Source: Neocallimastix lanati (nom. inval.)
Lineage: Eukaryota; Neocallimastigomycota; Neocallimastigomycetes; Neocallimastigales; Neocallimastigaceae
DNA length: 64,000 bases
Assembly: GCA_016946835.1 (NCBI GenBank)
Contig: JACVTC010000089.1
Span: forward strand, 514,001 to 578,000
Direction of reading: 5' to 3'
Position numbers and translations under genes: made by a program. A model generated the notes under the pieces. The model ran no database searches. It saw only the letters and a list, made by a program, of their open reading frames with translations, and was not told where the DNA came from. Below are positions 1-11,736 of this stretch, in pieces (position 1 is the stretch's first letter; every line of letters starts with the position of its first letter).

Positions 1-75
1 AAAAATATTAACTTCTTAAAATATTTAATATTTAGAATATGCTAATATTTTATTATCTTTCCACAACTTTTTAAG

Positions 76-350
76 TTTGTGTACAATGTTTCTAAATTGT
101 TTATTTTATTTTTTTTTAATATTTTTATTATGGTGTGTAGTACCATGATTCATGAATATATATATATTTTTTTAGGCGTATTTCAAATTTTATTTGTGTA
201 CAATGTTTCTAAATTGTTTATTTATTTATTTTTTTTTTTAATATTGTTATCTTTGGTGTTAGTACCGCGCTTCGTAAATATAATTTTTTTAAGTCTATTT
301 CAAATTTTATCCATATACCATATTTCTATTTCTTATTATTATTTATTATC
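76..350. repeat. 118-bp imperfect tandem repeat, two full copies and part of a third
   Basis: The segment starting TTTGTGTACAATGTTTCTAA at position 76 recurs at 194, and TTTCAAATTTTAT at 181 recurs at 299. Both give a period of 118 bp. Copy 2 differs by substitutions and small T-run length changes, and the third copy (from about 312) is partial and more diverged. Any open frame here is low-complexity Phe/Leu/Ile translation of T-rich DNA, so I do not call a gene. Confidence 0.8.
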
Positions 351-1918
351 AATGTTCTTTAAACATTAAATGAAATTCACTCTTTATTAAAAAAAATTTT
401 TGATTATTAGGATTTACTTTGAAAAATAAATAAAAATAAAAATAAAATAACGAATTATGGACTTTCTTATAAGATTAATATATTTTAAAGTTATTAATGA
501 TTTACATGAAACAACAATATATAAATTTGTACTATAACATTACATAAATTAATAGTTTTATAATAATAATATATAATTAAATTACTATTTAAATTCTTTT
601 TGTATATATGTCTCCAAATAATAAGTTAATCAAATAATAAATATGTATTATAATATTTAAGATTTATTATAAAATTATACTTTTTTATATTATTATATAT
701 AATAAAGTTTTTTTTTTTTTTTATCATAATTACATTTATTAGATGATGTAATAGTGATTTTTTTTTTTAATAAGGTAAATTAGAACTATTAAAACTATTC
801 TAAAAGTTTAAAATTAAGTATAAATATTTTAAATATATATTACTAAAGCGAATTTATAAAAAAACATATATATATATTATGATAATATAATTTATAAGCA
901 TTAATTATTTATTTTAATTTTTAAGAAGAAATTTTATAAAATTTTAAACAAATTAATTGATTTATATATATTTTTTTATTTTATTTTTAAATATTTTATA
1001 TTCATTTTTATTCTGTTTTATTATCTCGATTATATCTTCATTATTTAATTTATAATAATTATTAAAAAAATATTATTATACAACTATCTAATATATCTAT
1101 AACACGTGATTTATAATATTAAAATTTATATTTTATAATAATTAAAATTGTTTGTATGGTTTAACTATTAAATAATTTTCATTTGACCTTCATTATATTA
1201 AATAAATAAAAAAAGAAATGTGTCATTATGGAATATTGATTTTTTTTTACATAAAAACTTCCATTTATATTAGATTATAAATATTTTATATGTAATCTAA
1301 AACAATTAAAATTGGTATAATTTACTTTTCAATATATATAATATTTAAATATTTTTGTTAAAAAAAAAAGTTTTCTATTCAAATATAATAAAACGTGAAA
1401 TAGATGAAAAATTAATAATATATTCGAATATATTATATTTAATAAATAGAATTAAATAAAAATTAATAATATATCATATATATATTAATATATATGATAT
1501 TATTAAATTTATTATAAATAAAGTTTATTTATTTATTTATTTTTTTTTTTTTATTTTTTTATTAATATTTATTTTCTTTTTTTAAGAATTTTTTTATAAA
1601 AGAAAGAATTTTAGTCACGTCCTAATTAGTTTTTTTTTTTTATCTTTTTTATTTCATAATAGAAAACTGAATAATAAAATAAAATATTTATCTTATTTTT
1701 AATTGATTTTAAAATTAGAATTAAGGAAAATATTTTATTATATTATTAAAAAAAAAAAAAAAAAGAAAAAAAAAAAAAAAAAAGAAGTAGAATTTAATAA
1801 ATATTAATAAAAAGTATTTATTATTTTTAAAATTATTAATAAATAATAAAATAGAATTTAAAATTGAAAAATAGAAAGTTTAAAAATAAATAATTTAAGA
1901 AATATTAAATATATCAAA
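351..1918. other. AT-rich intergenic DNA upstream of the first receptor gene
   Basis: This stretch is A/T homopolymers and short AT repeats with no convincing coding or RNA signal. The last about 100 bp before the ATG at 1919 are purine/A-rich, as expected of a 5' leader in this genome. It may carry the promoter of the receptor gene, but no unambiguous TATA element stands out in such AT-rich sequence. Confidence 0.5.
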
Positions 1919-4553
1919 ATGAATTCGTTATCGTTACAATTATTATTTTTATTTATTATTGGAATAGGTAAAATAATTTTATAATTTTAAAATTTTTCTA
2001 TTAAAATAAATATAAATCTAATATTATTTTTATACTATACTATACTATAATGATAAAATAGTTAATGCAATAGAAATTACTATGCATGGTTTCATTTATG
2101 CACAAACTGAATTCCATGCAAAATTAGAAGAAATAGTAAATAATCATATGAAATCGCAAAATTTAGATATTACCTTAAAAGTTGATTTTGAAAATCCAGA
2201 ATCTAGTTCAGGTGATCCAAATCATGTAGCTAATGCTCTTGAACAATCAATATTAAAAAAAGAAAAAGGTTTTGATCTTTATGTTACTGATACAGTTTAT
2301 ACTGGTCGTTTTGCCCAACATTTTGAGGATTTAAATAAATATGTTGATAAAAAAGTTATAGATCTTTATAAAGATGGTACTGCTACAAGTACATGTTATG
2401 TAGATACAAAGCTTGTTGGTCTAGTATGTATATATATATAAATAATTAATAAATTTTTTTTTTTTTAATTGAATTCTAATTAATTTTCGAAATAAATTAA
2501 TTGAACATAGCCACTTACAGTAGATTATGGAGGCTTATATGCAAATATGGATTTATTAAATAAATATAATCAAACTGTTCCAAAAACATGGGACGAATTG
2601 ATTCAAACAACAAATTATATTTATGATAGAGAATCTCCAACAGATCCTGAATTACATAAATATTTAGCACATTTTCCAGAATATGAAAATGGACTTGTAT
2701 CTTTACTTGAATTTATTCACTCGTTTAGAGATTCACCTAATGATAAATTCCCAGAATATACCAGTGATAATGCTGCAGCTGCTCTTGAAGAAATGAGAAA
2801 AATAAAAGAAACTGCATCTACTCCTGATGATTTCGCAACTAATGAAATGCTAATGATGGGTGCTCTTTTCACGAAAAAATTTATCTTTGCAAGATTTTGG
2901 TATATTGGAGAAAGACCTGCAGATAATAATTTTTCTTTTAATCAACTTCCAGGAAAGAAAGAAGGTATTTCAGCTTCCTGTGTTGGTGGTGCAAATACAT
3001 CAATGAATAGATACATTAGTGAAGAAAAGAAGATTGCAGCTGCAAAAGTTATTGATTTCATTAATTCTTATGAACAACAAAAACAAAATATTATTCAAAA
3101 TGATCTTAGAAGTGCAATTCATTCAACTTATAGTGACCCAGAAGTTTGTCAAAAGATTGATTGTCCAAAGTTTAGTTCAATGCAAGGTATTGTAAGACCA
3201 AGTAGTTCTTCAGTTAATTATGAGCAATATTCTGAAAAATTCCGTGAATTGGCAAGAAAATTTATATTTAGAGAATCTAATGAATCAGCTAAGGAAATTT
3301 TAGAAGAAATTGATGATATAAGAAAAATTCATTATGTTGAAGTAAATTCTATTCCAAGTATCGTTATTATATCTGTTGTTTTATTAACAATTATCTTAAT
3401 ATTCTGCTGTTACATTTACTTATCCATAAAACGTTTCAGAAAGCAATTCATTTTCCTTTCATTTAATTACTGGTGCATATTTTTATTTGGAATCTTAATG
3501 GTTTTAAGTTATTGCTTAACTGGATTACATAAACTTAACAATTATAATTGTTTAATTAGGCCATTCCTTCTTTCAATTGGTTTTTCATTAATTTATATTC
3601 CATTATTCCTTAAAATGATTTCTATTTTCCCAAGTAAAAATAGTTTTACAAAGTTTGTAAAAGATCATTACAGTTTAGTTTTTATTTTATTCTTAATAGT
3701 TGATCTTGCATTGAATATTACATGGTATATAATTGATCCATTAATAGTAAATAAATTTATGGTTACTGCCGGTAAAAACTTCCAATATTGTAGTTCAAGT
3801 AGTACTTTAGGAAGTGTAATGCAATATATTATGTATGCCTATAAACTATGTATTCTTATGATTATGTGCGTATTAGTATTTGCTGAGTGGAATCTTGCTG
3901 CTTTTAAACAAGATATTAGATCTATTACATCTACCCTTTACATCAACATTTTACTTATTGGTATGTTCATTATTGTAGAACGTATTAATATCCAAAATAG
4001 ATATTTATTCTTTGGATTAAGAGCTGCTTTAGTATACTGTTTCTGTCTTTCGACTTTGGTTATTATCTTTGGAAGTAAGTATTATAATATTTCTCTTCAA
4101 AAAGAGAATCCCTATCCAGATGTTAGTTCATTCAAGAGTTCAAGCGGAAGTCTTAATAGTTCTCAATACTATAACAGTAACTTTAATAGATCTCAACAAT
4201 TTAGTCAAAATCAATATAGTCATGTTAATAATAAATCGGGATTATTAAGTTATCATTATCAAACTGGTAATCCATCTGTTTCAATTTCGGGAAGACCAAC
4301 ACTATTCTCATCTACTTTTAATAATTCATACAATGGTAACGTGTTCTCTAACAGTAGTAACTCAATGAATTCAAAAAATGATACTCAATCTTCTAACAGT
4401 TTTACAAATTCAAAATATAGTAACAGTAAAAATTACAGTAATAATAATTACAGTAATAATAACTACAGTAATAATAACTACAGTAATAATGGTCATAGTA
4501 ATAATTATAGTAACAATAATTACAGTAATAATAACTATGGAAATTATTATTAA
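1919..4553 (+). CDS. class C GPCR-like 7TM receptor with solute-binding-protein ectodomain
   Basis: The gene has three exons: 1919-1967, 2062-2423 and 2511-4553, giving 817 residues. Exon 1 encodes a signal peptide (MNSLSLQLLFLFIIGIVNA); intron 1 (GTAAAA...TAG) is phase 1 and intron 2 (GTATGT...TAG) is phase 0. Residues about 20-410 resemble a periplasmic-type solute-binding protein, with motifs such as DTVYTGRFAQHFEDL, VDYGGLYAN and PKTWDEL and a GVSASC-like hinge segment (ISASCVGGANTS). From about residue 418 to 660 there are seven hydrophobic segments with class C GPCR hallmarks (NYNCLIRPFLLSIGFSL, IPLFLKMISIF). The tail from about 660 is Ser/Asn/Tyr-rich and ends in YSNN repeats. In known class C receptors such as GABA-B, ligand closure of the ectodomain signals through the 7TM domain to G proteins. 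In gut fungi related receptors are proposed to sense sugars; the ligand here is unknown. A paralogue lies 6.4 kb downstream in the same orientation. Confidence 0.88.
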
Positions 4554-5221
4554 AGATAATAATAATTGTTAAATTATAAAGATATATGAATAGTAATAAA
4601 TTTTTTATGAAATAGAATTGAAAGTATTTATTATTAAAATAATAATTTTTTTTAAAAAAAATAAATTATTATCATTAATTATAAAAATTATTTAATTAAT
4701 AAAATAGTATTATTATTTTATATTAAAATTATAAAATAATAATAATAAATAAATAATGATAGTAATAATAGAATTAAAAAAAAAAAAAATAGAAATTTAA
4801 AATTCTTTTTTTGCTAGTTCAAAAAAAAAAAAAAAAAAAAAAAAAACATAATATATTATTTATAATATTATTAAAATACAAAATGATTATTATTAAACAT
4901 TTTTTGCTTGGCCAAAAAACAATAAATAAAAATTGAGAAATAGAGTAAAATTTAAAATAAAATAAAATATAAAATAGAACAAAACAAATAAATAAAAACA
5001 AATCATAATATATAAATATTATTATAAAATAAAATTAAAATGATAATAAATGTTTTTATTATTATTATTATTTTTTTTTTTTATTATTATATCTTTTATG
5101 TTATAACAAGAGATAATTGCTTATTTAAATTTTCTTGTTATTAATAGAAGTCAAAATAATACTTATTAATATAAAATTAAATAAAATAAATAAAATTAAA
5201 TAAAAATAAATAGAGCAGAAA

Positions 5222-5260
<39 letters not shown>

Positions 5261-6777
5261 ATATATAAACAAAAAAAGAATGGGCTAGAAATTTATTAAT
5301 TTATTTTTTTTTCCCCAATTTTAATACTTACTCCTATTTATCCTTTATATATATATGGTAAATATATGTATTATTTAATATATTATTATTTTTTCTGTTT
5401 TTTTTTTTTTTTTAAAAAAGTTTTTTAATAAAATATTATAAATAAAACAATATATTGCTATATAGTGTATTGTTCATAATATTTTAATTAATTAAAATAG
5501 TAATTTCCCCCACTATAAATAAACAGAAATCTGAACTTTTAATATTTTACAATGATTAAATAAAATTATGATGTTAAAAATAAACAGAAGTGTGAACTTA
5601 TAATATTGTATACAATGAATAAATAAAATTCGGATGTTTAATAATAAATCTTTACATAATAAATAAACAAACATTATGACTAACAGTAATAATTTTTTAT
5701 ATATATAATAAATAAATAGAAATAGGAACTTATAAAAATAAATTTTTATAAAAACAATTTTTTCTTAAATTGAATCACAATATAATACCATATATCTTCT
5801 TATTCTTCTTTTTTGTTTTGTTTTATTAAATATTTTTTGGTGGAAATGATTTAAATTTCGTCATCATACTATAATTATTATATATATTTTTTATTAATTT
5901 TTATTTTTAATATACAATTATTAAAAATTTATATTTTTAATAATTGTATATTTTATTATATTTATATTATATTTATATTTTTCATTTATTTAAATTTTGA
6001 TTATGTATTTATAGCATTAATTATCATAAAAGTAATAAATTAACTAATGGACATTCTAAAAAAAAAAAAAAAAAAAATAAGACTGTCCTTCTGATAAATA
6101 CCGCACTTTCAATTTCTTATTAATAGATATTAACCTTTTTTTTTTTTTTATTTTATTTTATTAAATTAATTATTTCCAACAAATCATATTCAAAATTTCA
6201 AGATATTTAAGTTTTTTGACATTAAACAATCAATCGTACTGTAAATGAATCTACTTGCATCCGAACTAAGATCAAAACATTCCGGACTTATATAGTATGA
6301 GGTATATATACGAGTCAATTGTAATTAATAATTAATCATGGGAGAATATAAAAGTATAATTATACTTTAGATAATTTCAGAGATCAATAGTAAGATTAAT
6401 TATAATTCATACCAAATGTTGAATCTGGCTTCATTTATATAGACAATAAGAATTAGATGGCTCTCTCATCCTCTTTATTAGTTGATTCTAAATCTAAATA
6501 AAAAAGAAAAAAAAAATTCATTCGATTTTAATTGCTATATTGGCATTATATATATATAATGAAAATTTTTAAAATTTATTAATATATATTATGATAAAGA
6601 GTTACTAGCACCTTAATTATTCTAAATTAAATGCTTTTATATTAATACATTGTGGCTTATACATTATTTATTACAATATATTTCAATACATTTGAAGCTT
6701 ATTTTTCATACATTTCAATATTATTATTATTATATTTAATACTATTATAATAATCAATATCATATTTGAATCTATAC
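4554..6777. other. AT-rich intergenic DNA
   Basis: This holds the 3' flank of the first receptor and AT simple repeats, including an A run near 4820-4845 and an AAAT array near 5220-5265. From about 6080 to 6520 the base composition is slightly less AT-rich, but I find no open frame, tRNA boxes or duplications there. Nothing else is recognisable. Confidence 0.5.
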
Positions 6778-6862
6778 AACTTATATTGATTATTGTTATC
6801 TAAATAAACTTAAAATATAATTTATTTGTGGTTTATTTAGATAACAATAATCTATATAAGTT
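6778..6862. repeat. foldback inverted repeat, 32-bp arms with 21-nt loop
   Basis: The arms at 6778-6809 and 6831-6862 are reverse complements at 31 of 32 positions; each contains GATTATTGTTATC or its complement. They are separated by 21 nt. This is far longer than chance inverted repeats in AT-rich DNA and contains non-trivial sequence. It could be a foldback/MITE remnant or a hairpin-forming transcript. No target duplication was found. Confidence 0.8.
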
Positions 6863-7454
6863 TTTAAAAATATTATTGAATATTTTTTGAAGGTATTAAT
6901 ATAGAGATTTAAAAATTATTATATTATATTAACTTATTATATAAAACTTTATTATAATAAAACCTATAAATAGTTAATAAAGATAAAATTAAACAAATTA
7001 TTTAAAATAAAATAAAGTTTGTAGTAAAACATATATAATATTAATAAAAAAAAAATTGGCATAATTATAAATTATAAATTCCAGACTCTTAACAAAAATA
7101 AAACAAATACTAAATGTAATAAAATATGACAAGTATTATAAAAATATAATTATTAAAGTTGAATAAAATATATAAAGTACTAATATAAATTAAAAAAAAA
7201 AAAATACTAATAAAAATAAAAAATACGTAAAATATATAAAATATTAATTAAATGAATTAATAACTGATGAATAGAAGAAGTATAATAAAACATGAAAATT
7301 GTTAATAAAAATAAATAAATACTGAAATTCATTAAAACATTCAAACTATTAATATTAATAAAAATAAAATAAAATAAATACTAGTGAATAATAAAACACG
7401 TGAAGTATTAGTAAAAATAAAATTAAAAAAATACTAAAGAATAATAAAACATGA
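6863..7454. repeat. AT-rich DNA with degenerate about 55-60-bp tandem repeat (about 7090-7455)
   Basis: A theme of AATAAAACATGAA followed by a TATTA segment, a TAAAAATAAAAT segment and AATACTAA recurs several times between about 7090 and 7455 (clear instances start near 7284, 7388 and 7438). Copies are strongly diverged and unit length varies. The array abuts the GC-richer island beginning near 7460. Confidence 0.45.
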
Positions 7455-7459
7455 AATAA

Positions 7460-7818
7460 CCTGAATTTATATAGATTTTCATCCTCCCAGGGTGTTTTTC
7501 TTAAGGAATGAAGTTGGTGTTCACTAACCATGGTAACTATTCCTGTTGTTTGAATATATAATTACTTGTGCAGTAGAGCACTTGATCTGTGAGAGAATTA
7601 ATGTAATTGTTTCTTCCTCAATAATGGTTCAAGAGATCACTGAAAAGAAGCCCTTCGTACAAAGAGACCTTTAGGGAATGATTTTCATATTACCTTTGTT
7701 TAGAGAGAGGTCAGCGTCTACACCGAAACGGTATGAAAAAAAAAATTCAGTGAGAGTCTGATACGTTTAAGGAAGAGACTGACAACCCTATTGTCCCCCT
7801 CTCTCGTTAATCCTAGCC
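7460..7818. other. GC-richer non-coding island (possible RNA gene or retroposon)
   Basis: About 360 bp stands out from its surroundings by much higher G+C content and absence of simple repeats, yet both strands are closed by stops. On the + strand, GTGCAGTAGAGCACTTGATCT at 7567-7587 resembles the D-arm/box A part of a tRNA, and TGGTTCAAGAGATCAC near 7625-7640 is a weak box B-like match, about 45 bp apart. No cloverleaf can be folded with confidence. The core around 7711-7730 (GCGTCTACACCGAAACGGT) resembles the complement of a core in the island at 45880-46290. I cannot name the element. Confidence 0.4.
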
Positions 7819-8210
7819 AAAAAAATAAGAAAAAAAAATTAATAATATATTTCCAGAAGTAATGAAATACTGATTTTTTGTATTATAAAAGTTACACTTA
7901 AATAAAATGAATAAAATAAACTATATATATTATTTCAATAAAGAAAGTCAAAATCATCTTAATGTTATTCACATTTAATATTATTAATATATTATAGATA
8001 TTAACTCTAATACATATATGATTTTCTTTATTATTATTTTTTTTATTATATCATTCAATTATAATTTTTATTTTTATCATTCAATATATCAATAATAATA
8101 TCTCTATTGAGTAAAAATTTTATTATAACAACATATTTTAATAATTAATAGAAATAAACTGACTTTTAACTCTTTATTTACGATTCAAATATTTACATTA
8201 TTAATCTTTT

Positions 8211-8241
<31 letters not shown>

Positions 8242-8514
8242 TTACTGACTTTTAACAATATTTTAATATGTTATAAAATATATTTAATTAATCTCTTTTT
8301 TTTTTTTTAACTTTATTTTTTATCAAAATATTCATGAATTATATGATAATTGATATTTGTAAATTGATAATGAGACATTTTCCCACTTTATCGGTGTGTT
8401 GTACTATTTTATTTATTGAACCACCTATAATAAAAGATAAACCAATAAAATTGCTAAATTTTATTTATAACTTTAAATTTAATTTATAAAAAAATTAAAA
8501 GATTTTATAATAGT

Positions 8515-8560
<46 letters not shown>

Positions 8561-9832
8561 TTATTTATGTAAAATATTTTTCAATATTTTGTTAAAATAT
8601 CTAATTAATATAATTTTATAAAATAATCATTTCACTAGCCTTAAAATGTCTTTTTTCATAATTTCACTTTAAATTTATTAAAATTTATATTTATTAATTT
8701 ATATAGATATTAATCATATTAATCAGGAATATTTAATTTCAAAAAGCTAATCAATCAAATGATTTTTTTAAATTATATAATTGTTTTAAAGAAAAGAAAA
8801 AAAATAAAAAAATAAATATATAAATATAAATAAAAAAAAAAACAAAAACAAAAACAAAAAAAAAAAAAACAAAACAAAAACATTTAATAAACTATAATAA
8901 TTAAATAAAAAAAAAATAACAAATGTTTATATAATTAATAAATAAAACTATTATAATTGTAATTCATATTATTTTTATTATTTTTATTATTTATATTATT
9001 ATTATTATTATTTTCATTATTATTTATCAATTGATAATAAAGTATGTCTATAGATTTATATTACTCAATACAATCAGTATTATCTTTATTATTAAACAAT
9101 TCAATCGGCTTAAATAACAGTGAATTATATTACAGAGAATAATTTTTTATTGATTTAACATTATTATAAAAAAAAATATTTAAAATTATTATCATTAAAT
9201 TAACATCTATCCTTATCAATATATTTCCACCGAGTATTATTTTTCTTTTAAAATAAATTCATATTATTTGAAAATATAATTTTTATATATTTATTTTATA
9301 TTTATTATTTAAAATTTAAAATATATTTGATATATTAGATAATTTTTTTTTTTTGAATTAATAAAATAATTTAAAACAAGATGAAAATCTTAATATAATT
9401 AATTATTGAAAATATAAAAGTACAAACAATAAATTAAATGTTTAATATTAGTAAAACCTATTAATTATTGAGTATATGATCATATATTTTTAAAAAAGTA
9501 AAAGTTACTACAAATAAATTTTAATTAATAATATTATATATTACAAACTTCATATATTAAATACATAAATATATAAATATATATATAAATATATTTTTTT
9601 TTTCATTTTATATTTATTTTTATTACTATTTATTTATTATTTATTATTTTATTATTTTTTTATTATATATATATATAATAAAAAAAATAATAATAATGTA
9701 AATTATGAATAATAGAATAAAAATTTTTATTTTAAATTATTTTAGTAACAACATTTTTTAAGATCATACAAATATTACAATAAAAAAAAAAAAAGGTTTA
9801 AAATATAGTTTAATATTTAAAACAGTTTTACC

Positions 9833-9867
<35 letters not shown>

Positions 9868-10966
9868 AAAAATAAAAATATTTATATTTTTTAAAGTTTA
9901 TAACTTTAAAATTAAAAAAATATTAAATTAAAAAATATTTTCTATTTTTTAACAAAAAAAATATAAAAAAAGAATTATAATTATTAATAACTTAAAATGA
10001 TTAAATTTTTAAAACATTAATAAGAAATAATAATTAAATGTTATATGATTTGGTCTGATAATAATTAAAAAAAAATTTAAAAAAATGTTCAGTATGGATT
10101 TTAATTATTAATAATTAATGATTTAAAAAAAATTAATAAAAAAAGTTTAATATGAATTTTAATTATTAATAAATAGTATTTAATTAAATTAATTGTTTTA
10201 GTATACCAAAAAAAAATATGTTACACGATAATACATATTTATATAATATATGGATATATTATAATTAACTTCTTTTTTTTTTTGTTTGCTTTTCGATTTT
10301 GTACCATTTAGATAAGAGAACGAAAAAAAAAAAAAAGAAAACTTTAAAAACTTTTTTATCATAATATTAAATTTTATATTAATATATTTTTTTTTTTTTT
10401 TAAAATTATAAAGTTTTTTATTCTTCTGATAAAACAATATTAATTTTATTGGATTTAGAGAAATCAAATAATCAAATTAAAATTTTATTTCTTTTTATAT
10501 ATATGGAAAAAAATAATAATAAAAAAATTAGATATTAATATACAAAATTAATTATCAAATATGTTTCCTTTTTTTTTTTTTTAATATTTTTTTTTAATAT
10601 TAATATCAATTATTTAATAAAATAAAATTAAACATTAGAAATCTAATACATAAATTTTTTAATATATCTCTTTAAAAAAAAAAAAAAAAAAAACTTTTTC
10701 TTTAAAAATTTTTTTATTTTAATATTATATAAAAGTAAAAAATGAATACTTTTTTAAAATAAACACAATTAATTAGAGAAAAAGAAAAAATAATTTTAAT
10801 TTAAATCAATAAGTAAAAAAATTAAAATTAAAGAATAAAATTTATTAAAAATATAAATAAATTAAAAAAAAGAGTTTTTTTTTTTTTTTTTTTTTTTTTT
10901 CATGAAATCAAAATAAAACACACACACACACACACAAAAAAAAAAAATTAATGAAACTTGAGAATA
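7819..10966. other. AT-rich intergenic DNA upstream of the second receptor gene
   Basis: This holds long homopolymers (for example T run at 8218-8240), a TAA microsatellite at 8518-8560, A/AAAC-rich low complexity near 8790-8880, and a CA dinucleotide run at 10918-10936 just before the second receptor. No coding or RNA feature is recognised; the minus-strand open frame near 10200-10470 is low-complexity Lys/Ile/Phe sequence. Confidence 0.5.
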
Positions 10967-11702
10967 ATGATACTAGTAAATATTTTGTTTTTAATAGTTT
11001 CTTTTTTAACAATTGGTATGATAATAATTTAATACAATAATTTTTTTTTATTGGAATTATTAGTATAATATTTATAAATAGTTATGTAATTAACTCTTAA
11101 TTAAAAAATCTTCATACTCTCTTTATTATTAATATTTTTTATTGTATTTTTATATAATTGCTTTATTAAACTATATAGTATCAACAATTGATATATCACT
11201 TTTAGGTTTTATATATATATCAGATGAATTTGATAGATTATCGTGTATTAAAAGTAAATTTAATGAATATTCGAAACGAAATAATTTGAATATTACATTA
11301 AATACTATGTTTTATACATTCAGAAATAGTACAACAGAAGGTACTAATATATCATATTTTTTAGATGAATTAAGTAAGAAAAAAGAAAAAAATGAATATG
11401 ATATGTTTCTATTGGATACTGTATATACTGGTACATATGCTGAGCATTTCGAAAATTTGAAAAAACGATTACCTAGTGATTTAATAGAACTATATATGGA
11501 AGGAATAGCTACCAAAACCTGTATCTTTGATAATAAATTGATTGCAATGGTAAATTAAAATAAAAAAAAAAATATTTATTAATTTTATAATTAATAATAT
11601 TTTCTACATATTTATTCTGTATAAAAATAGATACTTATTTAATATATGAAATAATTAATAATAATATAAAAAATTTAAATGATAATAATTATTAAGATAA
11701 CC

Positions 11703-11736
<34 letters not shown>

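Noticed and set aside
79-369. Hydrophobic open frame of 96 codons at the window start
   Set aside because: T-rich tandem repeat; composition is low complexity and the frame covers two imperfect repeat copies rather than a conserved domain.
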